DNA from: JBGTGT01 sp051439375
Lineage (GTDB): Bacteria > Cyanobacteriota > Cyanobacteriia > Cyanobacteriales > Microcystaceae
Assembly: GCA_051439375.1 (NCBI GenBank)
Contig: JBFRWB010000015.1
Coordinates: 8,863-72,862, forward strand
Length of the DNA: 64,000 nucleotides
Direction: 5' to 3'
Position numbers and translations under genes: made by a program. How positions within the stretch are numbered: the first letter of the stretch is position 1; each line of letters begins with the position of its first letter. Shown here piece by piece: positions 51,562 to 60,037 of the stretch. The notes below the pieces were generated by a model that saw nothing but the letters and a program-made list of their open reading frames with translations, did no database searches and was not told where the DNA came from.

Positions 51562-52269
51562 CTATTCAATTTCTGACAAATCAACGCCTAAATCTAGTAA
51601 TTTTTGGGTTAATCGGTCAGCACGTTGTTTTTCTTGTTCGGCACGTTGTTTTTCTTGTTCAGCCCGTTTTCTATCTCTTTCAGACGATTCTTCTAATGTG
51701 GGAACTAATTGCCCTTGAGGGTTGAAAAACCTTAATTGAGATTGATATACACCTAAATATAACCCTAATTGCTCACTCCACAACCATCCTTGTTCATTCG
51801 GAGTAATTTCTTCATATTTACCTCTTATTAACTCAAATCCTTTAAACTCCATGGTTTTAGGATCAAACCAAAAATAGTTAGGCGTACGGAAAATCTCTTG
51901 ATAAATCTCTTTTTTTAAACCTCTATCTGTATCTGCTGTTGATTTAGATAAAATTTCAACAATAACGTGGGGATATTTGCCGTCTTCTTCCCAAACCACC
52001 CAACTGGTACGGGGTTTTCTTTCTACTCCCAATACGACAAAGAAATCAGGCCCTCGAAAATATTCAGATTTAAGTTGATTAGGGCTATAATAGACGGTCA
52101 AATTACCAAATGCGTAGAAATCTGGACGGTCTTTCCATAATAACTCTAATGATTGAATCAAAAGCATCAATTGACGCAGATGTAGTTCACTTTCCATTGG
52201 GGGTTCGTCACTGAGTAAGTTACTCTCAGGAAAGATAACATCTTTTTGGATATCTTGGGTTAGAGTCAT
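51562..52269 (-). CDS. Uma2 family protein with coiled-coil tail
   Basis: The protein has 235 residues. The core YPHVIVEILSKSTADTDRGLKKEIY and NYFWFDP matches Uma2/DUF820, with conserved Glu and Lys positions present. The C-terminus is a repetitive charged helix (units of RAEQEKQ), common in cyanobacterial Uma2 proteins. It is related to, but clearly diverged from, the Uma2 gene at 5359-5988. It stands between the RNase gene and the symporter gene on the same strand. Confidence 0.88.
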   Translation of the reverse strand: MTLTQDIQKDVIFPESNLLSDEPPMESELHLRQLMLLIQSLELLWKDRPDFYAFGNLTVYYSPNQLKSEYFRGPDFFVVLGVERKPRTSWVVWEEDGKYPHVIVEILSKSTADTDRGLKKEIYQEIFRTPNYFWFDPKTMEFKGFELIRGKYEEITPNEQGWLWSEQLGLYLGVYQSQLRFFNPQGQLVPTLEESSERDRKRAEQEKQRAEQEKQRADRLTQKLLDLGVDLSEIE

Positions 52270-52469
52270 AATTTACTTAATATTTAATGTTTAGTATAGG
52301 CTAAGACGCATTTAAACTGGGTCTTGGGTATTTTAGTACAAATCATCAAACTCTCTCCCCACTCCCCACTCCCTACTCCCTTACAGTCTTCACATACTAA
52401 TTTAGGTGATGAACAGCTTAGTCGCACTCGTGATCTTTTTAAAGACCCTATCACAAATATAACTAGGTT

Positions 52470-53774
52470 TTATACATCGGCTGTGGTATTGTTATAAACA
52501 GATAAATCTAGCTCATTCTCAGACTTCGCCACAATAACAGATGCAACTGCATCACCAGTAATATTAGTTGCTGTTCTAAACATATCAACCACTCTATCTA
52601 CACTTAACACTAAAGCCGCGCCTTCAACGGGTAATCCAACTTGCTGAAGCACCATTGTTAACATGACTACACCTGCACTGGGAACACCTGCCGTTCCAAT
52701 AGAGGCAAGGGTAGCTGTTAGAATAATTGTTAACTGTTGTGATAGATTTAATTCTATTCCATAAACTTGAGCAATGAAAAGGGCTGCTACCCCTTGCATA
52801 ATTGAAGTTCCATTCATGTTAATCGTTGCACCTAAAGGAATGGTAAAACTACTAATGGAACTCGGTACACCAAATTTTTGATTACACGCTTGCAAGTTAG
52901 CTGGAATGGTAGCATTACTGCTTGATGTGCTAAATCCTACTAACATGACTGGCCAATATTTTTTATAAAATATGATGGGGTTAAGTTTCCCTAAAAATGT
53001 TAATGCCAAACCATTAATAAGAAAGGCTTCAATGATTAACAGAAAAACGACTAAAGCTAAGTATTTAATTAATTGTCCTAGCACATCTATTCCTTGAACG
53101 ATAATGACACTGGCAAGTAGGGCAAAAACTGCATAGGGAGCAAAATTCATAACGAGCAAAATAATTTTTAAGAATACCTCATTAAGTTGCTCAATTGAAT
53201 TGACTAGACTTTGGGCTTTTGTGCCAATTAAGGTAATAGCAATACCAAAAAACATAGCAAAGAAAATTATTTGCAGCATATCCCCATTAACAAAAGCTTC
53301 AAAGGGATTAGTTGGTATAATTTCTACTAACATATCCATTAAAAATGGAGCTTCTGAAGCAGTAATCTCTTGGGATGTTTCTAGAATGATTGAGCCAGTG
53401 CCGGGCTTTAAAATATTAGTTAGCAATAAAGCTAGGGTAATAGCAAAGGCAGTCGTTAATGAAAAGTAAGCTATGGTTTTTATCCCCACTCTGCCTAATT
53501 TTCTAATATCTCCAATACTAGCAGTTCCCACAATTAAAGAACAGAGTACTAGGGGAACAACGACCATTTTAATAGCTCTCAGGAAAAGAGTCCCAATCGG
53601 GCCGAGTATCCATTTATTGAGGGATAAATTAATTGCTTCGGGCAATAAAAGATTGCATAAGATTCCAAATACAACGCCAAAAAGCATTGATAATAAGATT
53701 TTGGTAGCCAAGCCTAGCTTTTTCTTTTTGGGGCTAGGTTGGGGAATGGAAGGATTTTCTTGAAGATTAGCCAT
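52470..53774 (-). CDS. Dicarboxylate/amino acid:cation symporter (DAACS family)
   Basis: The protein has 434 residues with eight or more hydrophobic segments and the family signature GATINMNGTSIMQGVAALFIAQ plus the substrate-binding region DRVVDMFRTATNITGDAV. The serine-rich reentrant loop GFSTSSSNATIP is present. Members import glutamate, aspartate or C4-dicarboxylates with Na+ or H+; the exact substrate is not clear. It is monocistronic by spacing. Confidence 0.92.
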   Translation of the reverse strand: MANLQENPSIPQPSPKKKKLGLATKILLSMLFGVVFGILCNLLLPEAINLSLNKWILGPIGTLFLRAIKMVVVPLVLCSLIVGTASIGDIRKLGRVGIKTIAYFSLTTAFAITLALLLTNILKPGTGSIILETSQEITASEAPFLMDMLVEIIPTNPFEAFVNGDMLQIIFFAMFFGIAITLIGTKAQSLVNSIEQLNEVFLKIILLVMNFAPYAVFALLASVIIVQGIDVLGQLIKYLALVVFLLIIEAFLINGLALTFLGKLNPIIFYKKYWPVMLVGFSTSSSNATIPANLQACNQKFGVPSSISSFTIPLGATINMNGTSIMQGVAALFIAQVYGIELNLSQQLTIILTATLASIGTAGVPSAGVVMLTMVLQQVGLPVEGAALVLSVDRVVDMFRTATNITGDAVASVIVAKSENELDLSVYNNTTADV

Positions 53775-54102
53775 TTTTTTATTAATGTTAAAACAACTCT
53801 ATATAAGGGTAAAGCAAAAGAGACTATCAGTTGTATAAAAAGAAACATTTCTTAGCTATTATTTATTTTTTAACCTTCTTTTAGGGCGTTTTTTAAGCTT
53901 AATTCTTGTCTTGTCCACCAATTGACGGAATAAACTCGCTTCTTCCATTTTTACCGAAAAATTCGGGTTTAGAGCCTCCTGTTTTAAGCGTATAAAAAAA
54001 GAAGATAACCTGTTTTAAGTCGCTTGCAACAGAGTGGGAGGTGCTGTAACTGGTAACTGGATACTGAAACAACCGATCCCTACAATTTCTAACTTCTTAT
54101 AT
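53775..54102. other. 328-base intergenic region with no gene
   Basis: This is AT-rich sequence upstream of the symporter gene and downstream of the ABC-2 permease gene, both on the minus strand. It presumably contains the symporter promoter. I see no repeat array or RNA. Confidence 0.55.
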
Positions 54103-54885
54103 TTAACTAGATGCACTGGTATAAAACCGTAAAGCAAATTGCCAAACTAAATGAGTAGCCAGTAGTAACAAAATAGCAAGAATTCCTGAGCCTAATAACC
54201 AAGTCAATTGTATCCTTCCTAATAAAGCTTCTGCGGGAATCGTGGTTAAAAAGGTAACAGGAATAATAAAGGTAAAGAAAAAACGATAAATAGATGGATA
54301 AGCAACAATTGGATAACGGCCAGCTTCTAGAAATCCCCGTAAAACTTCTGTTACATTATAAATTCTAACAAACCAAATACTGGTTGCTCCTAACATAAAC
54401 CAAATACTATATAAAATTATAATACCCAATACCATAACTAAGGCGCATAGTAAATAATCGGTGGAAGAAGGATTAAAAAAAGAACTACCATAAAGGATAA
54501 TGGCTAAACCAAAAATAATATCTGAAAATCCCCACGGTGAGAAACTACGGGTGGATAACCAAAACTGACTACTAATAGGTTTAAGCAAGACAAAATCTAA
54601 TGTTCCTAGTTCAACTTGCTGTACAATTCGATTCAAATTGGGGATTAAAAAGGTAGCTGAAAACCCCTGTAAAAATGTAAACATTCCCAAGACAATCATC
54701 GCTGCTGGCCAACTCCATCCGGGAAAATTGTATCCCGTTCGATAAAAGAGAAACAAACCAAATAAACTGCCCCCCAAACTGGTTAAACTACTAATGGCAG
54801 CAATGATAAAATTGAGGCGGTATTCTAGTTCGGCTGCGATGGCAGTTTGCCAAAATAAACGTAATACTTTTAAGTATCGATTCAT
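54103..54885 (-). CDS. ABC-2 type transporter permease
   Basis: The ATG at 54885 (MNRYLKVLRLFWQTAIAAELEYRLNF) gives 260 residues with six hydrophobic segments; the frame extends 58 codons upstream but reads as non-coding. The pattern, including GTLDFVLLKPISSQFWLS, fits the ABC-2 family 6 permeases, usually paired with an ATPase and a second permease. Those partners are not adjacent here. The exported substrate is unknown. It is divergent from the RlpA-like gene. Confidence 0.85.
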   Translation of the reverse strand: MNRYLKVLRLFWQTAIAAELEYRLNFIIAAISSLTSLGGSLFGLFLFYRTGYNFPGWSWPAAMIVLGMFTFLQGFSATFLIPNLNRIVQQVELGTLDFVLLKPISSQFWLSTRSFSPWGFSDIIFGLAIILYGSSFFNPSSTDYLLCALVMVLGIIILYSIWFMLGATSIWFVRIYNVTEVLRGFLEAGRYPIVAYPSIYRFFFTFIIPVTFLTTIPAEALLGRIQLTWLLGSGILAILLLLATHLVWQFALRFYTSASS

Positions 54886-55072
54886 AATATTGTGTTGGCT
54901 TCTGTGGGGAAGTAGATTGCTCAAAAATGGGAGATGCGGTTTGTAATTTATAATAGCAATAAATATTCTAACGCTTAATAAAGATTGATAATGTGAATAA
55001 GTAAATGGGTTGGTGGACAAAAGCACAAGGATTAAGTATATTGACGGGGTAGTCTGCAAGAGGAGTGACCGA

Positions 55073-55402
55073 ATGGTTAAACGATTGATCTTGTCCTTAG
55101 CGATGGTGGGTGCATTACAAGTTCCCGTTGACGCACAAACTGCAACCTATTACGCCAACAAGTTTCAAGGTAGAAGAACCGCTTCTGGGGTTAGATTTGA
55201 CCAAAATCAGCCCATGGCCGCCCATCCTAGTTTCCCTTTTGGGACTCGACTACGGGTTACTAACCGTCGCACAGGTAAGAGTGTAGTGGTGAAAGTGGTG
55301 GATAGATGTCGCTGTAGTCTTGATTTATCTACCTCTGCGTTTCGTCAAATTGGTTCACTCAGACAAGGACGGATTCCTGTTAGGATTGAAATTTTACGCT
55401 AG
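55073..55402 (+). CDS. RlpA-like double-psi beta-barrel exported protein
   Basis: The ATG at 55073 has a ribosome binding site (gaggag) upstream. The 109-residue product has a signal peptide (RLILSLAMVGALQVPVDAQ), then the RlpA-type barrel (YYANKFQGRRTASGVRFDQ, PFGTRLRVTNRRTGKSVVVKV). The usual DRGPF reads DRCRC, adding two Cys residues; the catalytic-type Asp remains. RlpA proteins bind or cut peptidoglycan glycan strands. The SPOR domain is absent. Confidence 0.85.
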   Translation: MVKRLILSLAMVGALQVPVDAQTATYYANKFQGRRTASGVRFDQNQPMAAHPSFPFGTRLRVTNRRTGKSVVVKVVDRCRCSLDLSTSAFRQIGSLRQGRIPVRIEILR

Positions 55403-55601
55403 TTTTCAAGTTTAGCCTAGATAGAAAAGAGGTATGGGAGCATCTTGCTCGCTAATTCCTGTAATTTCTTAAATCCATTCTAAAACAACAGCTATAATCA
55501 AAGGTGAGTTTGTGATTGTCTAGAATTGTGGCCTCAGTACCCAATAAAGGCCGAAAGGTAAGATAATTGACTTATGTTCATCTAAATGTATTGCTCAAAT
55601 T

Positions 55602-56507
55602 ATGACCTTACTTCAATATGCCTATTTTCCCGGTTGTGTTGCTCAAGGTGCTTGCCGAGAATTGTATCTATCAACGGCTGCTCTGACAAAAGCTTTGGAT
55701 ATTGAACTCATTGAACTAAAAAAGGCTTCTTGTTGCGGTTCAGGAACATTTAAAGAAGAATCCCAACTTCTAGAAGATACGGTTAATGCACGGAATATTG
55801 CGCTGGCTGAATCTTTAAATCTACCTTTGTTAACCCACTGTAGCACCTGTCAAGGGGTCATTGGTCATGTGGATGAACGATTAAAAGCGGCTAAGGAAAA
55901 TGATCCCGATTATTTCGATAACGTTAACAATTTTCTCCAAAAAGAACAATGTTCTCCCTACACAGGAACAACGGAGGTTAAACACTTACTTTGGGCGATT
56001 GTCACTGATTATGGCTTAGATGCCCTTAAAGAAAAAGTAACCCATTCTCTAAAAGGGTTAAATTGTGCTGCTTTTTATGGTTGCTACCTGCTTCGCACCC
56101 AAGAAACCCTACCTTACGACGATCCTTTTAATCCTACGTCTATGGAGGACGTTTTTCGTACGGTTGGGGCAAATCCTATTCACTACGAAGGAAGAACCCA
56201 ATGTTGCGGTTGGCCAATTTCTAGCTATTCGACAAAAGAATCCTTTACAATGGCTGGAACTCACCTTTTAGAAGCCATTGACGCAGGTGCAGACTGTATC
56301 GTTACCCCTTGTCCCCTCTGTCATCTTAATCTTGATTCTCGACAACCCGAAGTGGCTAAAGTCATTGAAAAGCCATTGGGAATTCCTGTGCTACATTTAC
56401 CCCAACTGATTGGGTTAGCTATTGGACTTAAGCCAAAAACGTTAGGATTAGAGCGTCATGTTGTTTCAACTCAACGAGTTTTAGAAAAATTAGGACTCAA
56501 TGGCTAA
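55602..56507 (+). CDS. HdrB-like CCG-domain iron-sulfur protein
   Basis: The protein has 301 residues with two complete CCG domains. The first is CVAQGAC ... SCCGSG ... CSTCQG; the second is CYLLRTQ ... CCGWPI ... CPLCHLN. This is the pattern of subunit B of heterodisulfide reductase and of related succinate/fumarate-reductase partner proteins, which hold noncubane 4Fe-4S clusters. In cyanobacteria the redox partner is not established. It overlaps cobH by eight bases, so the two are translationally linked. Confidence 0.9.
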   Translation: MTLLQYAYFPGCVAQGACRELYLSTAALTKALDIELIELKKASCCGSGTFKEESQLLEDTVNARNIALAESLNLPLLTHCSTCQGVIGHVDERLKAAKENDPDYFDNVNNFLQKEQCSPYTGTTEVKHLLWAIVTDYGLDALKEKVTHSLKGLNCAAFYGCYLLRTQETLPYDDPFNPTSMEDVFRTVGANPIHYEGRTQCCGWPISSYSTKESFTMAGTHLLEAIDAGADCIVTPCPLCHLNLDSRQPEVAKVIEKPLGIPVLHLPQLIGLAIGLKPKTLGLERHVVSTQRVLEKLGLNG

Positions 56508-57117
56508 AGACGACTTAATTCATCCGATTACACGGGAAAGTTTTGCTATTATTGACTGTGAAGTGGGGAAGCATTCCCTAACCCCCTCAGAATATGCAAT
56601 TGTGCGACGAGTCATCCATGCAACAGCAGATTTTGAGTTTCTCAATCTAGTTAGTTTCTCAGAACAGGCGATCACACAAGGAATTCAGGCATTAAGCCAA
56701 AAAACACCGATTATTACCGACGTTACCATGGTCAAACAGGGAATTATTACCCTTGTGCAGAAAACCTTTAATAATCCTGTTATCACAGCCATTGAGCAAG
56801 TCAATCAGGCTGAAACGGGAAAAACTCGCACTGAAACGGGCATGGTACGCTGTTTAGAACAATATCCCCAAGGAATCTATGTGATTGGTAATGCTCCCAC
56901 GGCTTTATTAGCGCTTTGTCAAGGTATTATTAATCAATCATTACAACCTGCGTTGATTATTGGTGCGCCCGTTGGCTTTGTTTCGGTGTTAGAGTCGAAG
57001 GAACAGTTAAAAAAGGTATCTGTTCCTCAAATTCGAGTGAATGGTCGTAAGGGGGGGTCTGCGGTTGCTTCAGCCATACTCAATGAGTTATTAGTATTAG
57101 CTGTTGCAAAGCTTTGA
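56500..57117 (+). CDS. cobH: Precorrin-8X methylmutase
   Basis: The protein has 205 residues. The catalytic His lies in RRVIHATADFEF, followed by DVTMVKQGI and a C-terminal GRKGGSAVASAILNEL, all typical of CobH/CbiC. The enzyme moves a methyl group from C-11 to C-12 in corrin synthesis for cobalamin. The start overlaps the upstream HdrB-like gene. No other cobalamin genes and no recognisable cobalamin riboswitch are in the 200 bases upstream of the pair. Confidence 0.94.
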   Translation: MAKDDLIHPITRESFAIIDCEVGKHSLTPSEYAIVRRVIHATADFEFLNLVSFSEQAITQGIQALSQKTPIITDVTMVKQGIITLVQKTFNNPVITAIEQVNQAETGKTRTETGMVRCLEQYPQGIYVIGNAPTALLALCQGIINQSLQPALIIGAPVGFVSVLESKEQLKKVSVPQIRVNGRKGGSAVASAILNELLVLAVAKL

Positions 57118-57153
57118 ATTATGGAAATTAAAGAGCATTATTCTACATTTATG

Positions 57154-57217
57154 ATTTTTCTCAGAAAATCTGAGAAAGTTTCTTAGAAAATCTTAGATAA
57201 TATTTCCCCAACCTTTA
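57154..57217. repeat. 64-bp perfect direct repeat with hairpin (copy 1)
   Basis: It is identical to 57304-57367. It contains a nine-base perfect hairpin, tttctcaga-aaa-tctgagaaa (57157-57177), followed by a second partial hairpin (tcttagaaaatcttaga). Confidence 0.95.
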
Positions 57218-57303
57218 CTCAGGAATTAATTTACTCCATGGATATTGCCCACAGCCTTTTAGTGAAACCCAACCCAAAATACCTACGTTCATCTATATCT
57301 ACT

Positions 57304-57367
57304 ATTTTTCTCAGAAAATCTGAGAAAGTTTCTTAGAAAATCTTAGATAATATTTCCCCAACCTTTA
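57304..57367. repeat. 64-bp perfect direct repeat with hairpin (copy 2)
   Basis: Same 64 bases as 57154-57217, spaced by 150 bases start to start. It lies just before the stop codon of the minus-strand gene at 57379. Confidence 0.95.
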
Positions 57368-57378
57368 GGAAAGACGAC

Positions 57379-57726
57379 TTACTGCATTCCCAAGACTACA
57401 CTTACCACAATAGTAATAGCTGCTGTCACTAACACGCCCAAAGAGACATTCAACTGCTGCTTATTTGCATCTTGAAACGCTTCAATTTGTTGATTAACAG
57501 AAGTTTGAAAGGTTTCCATTTGCTGTTGACTAGCGGTTTGAAAGGCTTCTACTTCAGCCCTAATTGACTGAGTTTGTGCTTCAATTGAGCGAATTTGCGC
57601 CTCTCCTGTTTGGCGATACAGTTCTAGTCTGTCAGATAAAAGTTGATTTTCTCGCTCTATTCCATCAATTTTGTCTTCTAGACGGTCTAGTTGACGGATA
57701 ATTACTTCAAATTCTCGTTCTGTCAT
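57379..57726 (-). CDS. Coiled-coil protein with C-terminal membrane helix, 115 residues
   Basis: A heptad-rich helix (FEVIIRQLDRLEDKIDGIER) is followed by short degenerate repeats (IRSIEAQTQSIRAEVEAFQ, QMETFQTSVNQQIEAFQ) and a C-terminal hydrophobic segment (VSLGVLVTAAITIVVSVVLGM). It is probably tail-anchored. The design resembles the 67-residue protein at 49142-49345. The function is unknown. Confidence 0.7.
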   Translation of the reverse strand: MTEREFEVIIRQLDRLEDKIDGIERENQLLSDRLELYRQTGEAQIRSIEAQTQSIRAEVEAFQTASQQQMETFQTSVNQQIEAFQDANKQQLNVSLGVLVTAAITIVVSVVLGMQ

Positions 57727-58032
57727 TGTTCTTAATTCATCCTTTTTCTACAGCATAACTTATATAGTCCTACGCAATTAAAAATTCAAAATTAAAAACT
57801 CATTACATTACTTAGACAATTTAAGATTTATTTAAGATTTATCCTCATTCTCAACCCTTCACATCTTTCTCTCTATCCCTATGAGTGAACTTTCATAATT
57901 CATAATTTATAAGATTTTTAGTGTACGGACAGGTAAGCCAGAGCAATTACAATTACAATTGAGACATAACATTGGCGTTCAAAACCTGCCCCTACTATTT
58001 ATTACTTCAGCCCGAAAGGTTTCAGTAAACCA
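57727..58032. other. 306-base intergenic region with short repeats
   Basis: No gene is seen. It holds taagatttat twice, an AT-rich cataattcataatttata string near 57896, a caattacaattacaatt tandem and a weak hairpin near 58015. Confidence 0.55.
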
Positions 58033-58242
58033 TTACTCAACATCAACATAGCCACAGATTGAAGTCGCTTTGGGCATATCTTTTCCACTTTCTGCTAATC
58101 CTTTTAAATGGGAAAGGACTGAATCAGTAATGGACTCTTTAACCTCTTCTAAGGTTTTTCCAACCGCAGAACATTGGGGAATATCGGGAACATAAGCCCC
58201 GTACTGAGTTCTTCCTTTTTCAATAATAATTGCATAACGCAT
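58033..58242 (-). CDS. HicB-like antitoxin-fold protein without HicA
   Basis: The protein has 69 residues. It starts MRYAIIIEKGRTQYGAYVPD and continues PQCSAVGKTLEEVKESITDSV, the partial RNase H-like fold of HicB. No HicA (dsRBD-like toxin) frame lies beside it, and no DNA-binding tail is present. Such lone HicB-like proteins are common in cyanobacteria and may have other roles. Confidence 0.85.
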   Translation of the reverse strand: MRYAIIIEKGRTQYGAYVPDIPQCSAVGKTLEEVKESITDSVLSHLKGLAESGKDMPKATSICGYVDVE

Positions 58243-58394
58243 TAGGGCTAATCCTCCTATAATTTAGATTTTCGGCGTTTTACTCTGTTTAGCCTATCGC
58301 CATGATTAGATGGATTCCGCTTCTATTGTTACTATCAACCTTAAAAAAAACTAAAAATACGGTTAAAATAGAAAAAATATTAAGTTTTGTAACT

Positions 58395-58559
58395 ATGACA
58401 ATTTTACAAGCATCCAAAACCCAGCAAAACAAAAGCGAAGTAAACGCTCAAATTAACCAAGAAGCCCCAAAAGAGCCGATTCTTTGCCCCCATTGCAAAC
58501 GAACTGCCAGTAATGGTATTAGATGTAAAGGAATTTGTGTATCCGACAGTGATTATTAA
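58395..58559 (+). CDS. Small Cys-motif protein, 54 residues
   Basis: The ATG at 58395 (MTILQASKTQQNKSE) is preferred over an upstream ATG whose extension reads as non-coding. The C-terminus has CPHCKRTASNGIRCKGIC, four Cys in a C-x2-C...C-x3-C array that could bind zinc. The family looks conserved and small, but the function is unknown. The RuvX-like gene follows 24 bases later on the same strand. Confidence 0.68.
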   Translation: MTILQASKTQQNKSEVNAQINQEAPKEPILCPHCKRTASNGIRCKGICVSDSDY

Positions 58560-58583
58560 ACCCACGACGAGGAAGCTAGATTT

Positions 58584-58985
58584 ATGTTACTAGGCTTTGA
58601 TCCCGGACGGGATAAATGTGGCATTGCAGTGACCGACGAAGCATTAACCTTACAATATCATGAGGTGATTTTAGCAGAGAATGCGATCGCAACGATCAAT
58701 GAGCTTTGTCAACGATATTCCATTGCTACCCTCGTTATGGGGAATCAGACAACTTCTAAGCAATGGAAAAAGCGACTAGAGACAGAATTAGAGACTCCTG
58801 TGCCAATTATAGCCATTGATGAGCGTAACAGTACCTTAGAGGCACGTGATCGCTATTGGCAATTATTTCCTCCAAAGGGGTTAAAAAAGCTAATTCCTCA
58901 AGGAATGCGTCTTCCTCCTCGTCCTATTGATGATATTGTCGCTATTTTATTGATTGAGCGATATTTACAGTCGATGGAAACCTAA
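58584..58985 (+). CDS. RuvX/YqgF-like RNase H-fold protein
   Basis: The protein has 133 residues. The first acidic motif is LLGFDPGRDKCGIAVTDEAL, the middle motif IIAIDERNSTLEAR, and the last PIDDIVAILLIERYL, matching the YqgF/RuvX set of acidic residues. These proteins process RNA ends or Holliday junctions; bacterial YqgF is needed for 16S rRNA maturation. This is a shorter, cyanobacterial-type variant, and a canonical yqgF may exist elsewhere. Confidence 0.8.
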   Translation: MLLGFDPGRDKCGIAVTDEALTLQYHEVILAENAIATINELCQRYSIATLVMGNQTTSKQWKKRLETELETPVPIIAIDERNSTLEARDRYWQLFPPKGLKKLIPQGMRLPPRPIDDIVAILLIERYLQSMET

Positions 58986-59035
58986 ACGGACAATTCAATG
59001 TCTAGTAACACTGAAAAACTTTGGTAAAAAAGGAC

Positions 59036-59935
59036 ATGATAGGCAAAAAGCTGACCCTATTCGCATTATCTATCTTATTGACGGCAACCGCACAGGCCCC
59101 CTCATGGGCTGGAGAAATTCTTGATAAAATTAAGCAAACGGGAACAATCACGGCTGGTGTGCGAAAAGATGCCATCCCTTTCGGTTATATTAATGCACAA
59201 GGGCAATGGGTCGGTTATTCTAAGGATATTTTAGAGTTAATTCGCCAAGAAGTAGAACAACAAGTCGGTCGATCTGTTAAGTTGCAATTTGTTGAGGTAA
59301 CTCCCCAAAATCGTTTTGACAAAATTAAAACAAAAGCAATTGATATTGAATGTGCTTCTACTACTTTTACATGGGAACGGGATAAAAATGTCGATTTTAC
59401 TATGAGTTATTTTGCCAGTGGGACGCAATTATTGGTCAAAAATGGCAGTGGGATTACATCTCTTGATACTCTTATTGGAAAACGCATTGGAGTCATTCCG
59501 AATACAACCAATGAAAAGATTATTCGTGAACAACAACCAGCCGCCCAATTAGTAATGGTAAAAGACCGTAACGAAGGGTTAGCCTTATTAGAAAAGGGGG
59601 AAATTGATGGATTTGCTAGTGACGGAATTGTTTTAGAAGGACTAAAACGAGAAGCAAGTAATCCAGTGATGTTTAGCGTTGTTCCTGAATTTCCCTATCA
59701 GTATGAAGCCTACGCCTGCATGGTTCCTCAAGATGAATCAGAATGGTTAAATGTGGTGAATTATGGTCTAGTGAAGTATATGCAAGGCGTTGTTACTGAT
59801 GAACCTAAAGCCGTTGCAGTGTATGAAAAATGGTTTGGGGAAGACGGTGTTACTCCTTATCCTAGAGAAACGATGAATGATTATTATCAAGGTATTCTTA
59901 ATGGAGTTGAATGGATTCCGTTATTGGGGTATTAA
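59036..59935 (+). CDS. Amino acid ABC transporter substrate-binding protein
   Basis: The ATG at 59036 gives 299 residues; a TTG at 59021 is in frame and may be used since the agga before the ATG is unusually close. A signal peptide (LTLFALSILLTATAQAPSWA) precedes a type II periplasmic binding fold (GTITAGVRKDAIPFGYINAQGQWVGYSKD, VDFTMSYFASGTQLLVKNG). This is the solute-binding family for polar amino acids (SBP_bac_3). Permease and ATPase genes are not adjacent; the permease at 40352-41500 is a possible partner, inferred only from family. Confidence 0.88.
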   Translation: MIGKKLTLFALSILLTATAQAPSWAGEILDKIKQTGTITAGVRKDAIPFGYINAQGQWVGYSKDILELIRQEVEQQVGRSVKLQFVEVTPQNRFDKIKTKAIDIECASTTFTWERDKNVDFTMSYFASGTQLLVKNGSGITSLDTLIGKRIGVIPNTTNEKIIREQQPAAQLVMVKDRNEGLALLEKGEIDGFASDGIVLEGLKREASNPVMFSVVPEFPYQYEAYACMVPQDESEWLNVVNYGLVKYMQGVVTDEPKAVAVYEKWFGEDGVTPYPRETMNDYYQGILNGVEWIPLLGY

Positions 59936-60037
59936 TTAATCAAAAAGATGTTTTAGGGGTGAGTTTATCAATTAATAATTGACGATAAAACACCTCTATT
60001 CAGTTAATAGTTAACGGTTAACAGTGAGCAGTAAGTA

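Noticed and set aside
55403..55601. Cobalamin riboswitch upstream of the HdrB-like/cobH pair
   Set aside because: No B12-box-like conserved string could be recognised; the region instead contains a dispersed palindrome near 55436.
57154..57367. The 64-base direct repeats as ends of an insertion sequence
   Set aside because: They are direct rather than inverted, only about 86 bases lie between them, and there is no transposase frame.
58302..58394. Upstream extension of the small Cys-motif protein to ATG 58302
   Set aside because: The extension is a low-complexity hydrophobic/lysine stretch likely to be leader DNA; the ATG at 58395 gives a compact conserved-looking protein.
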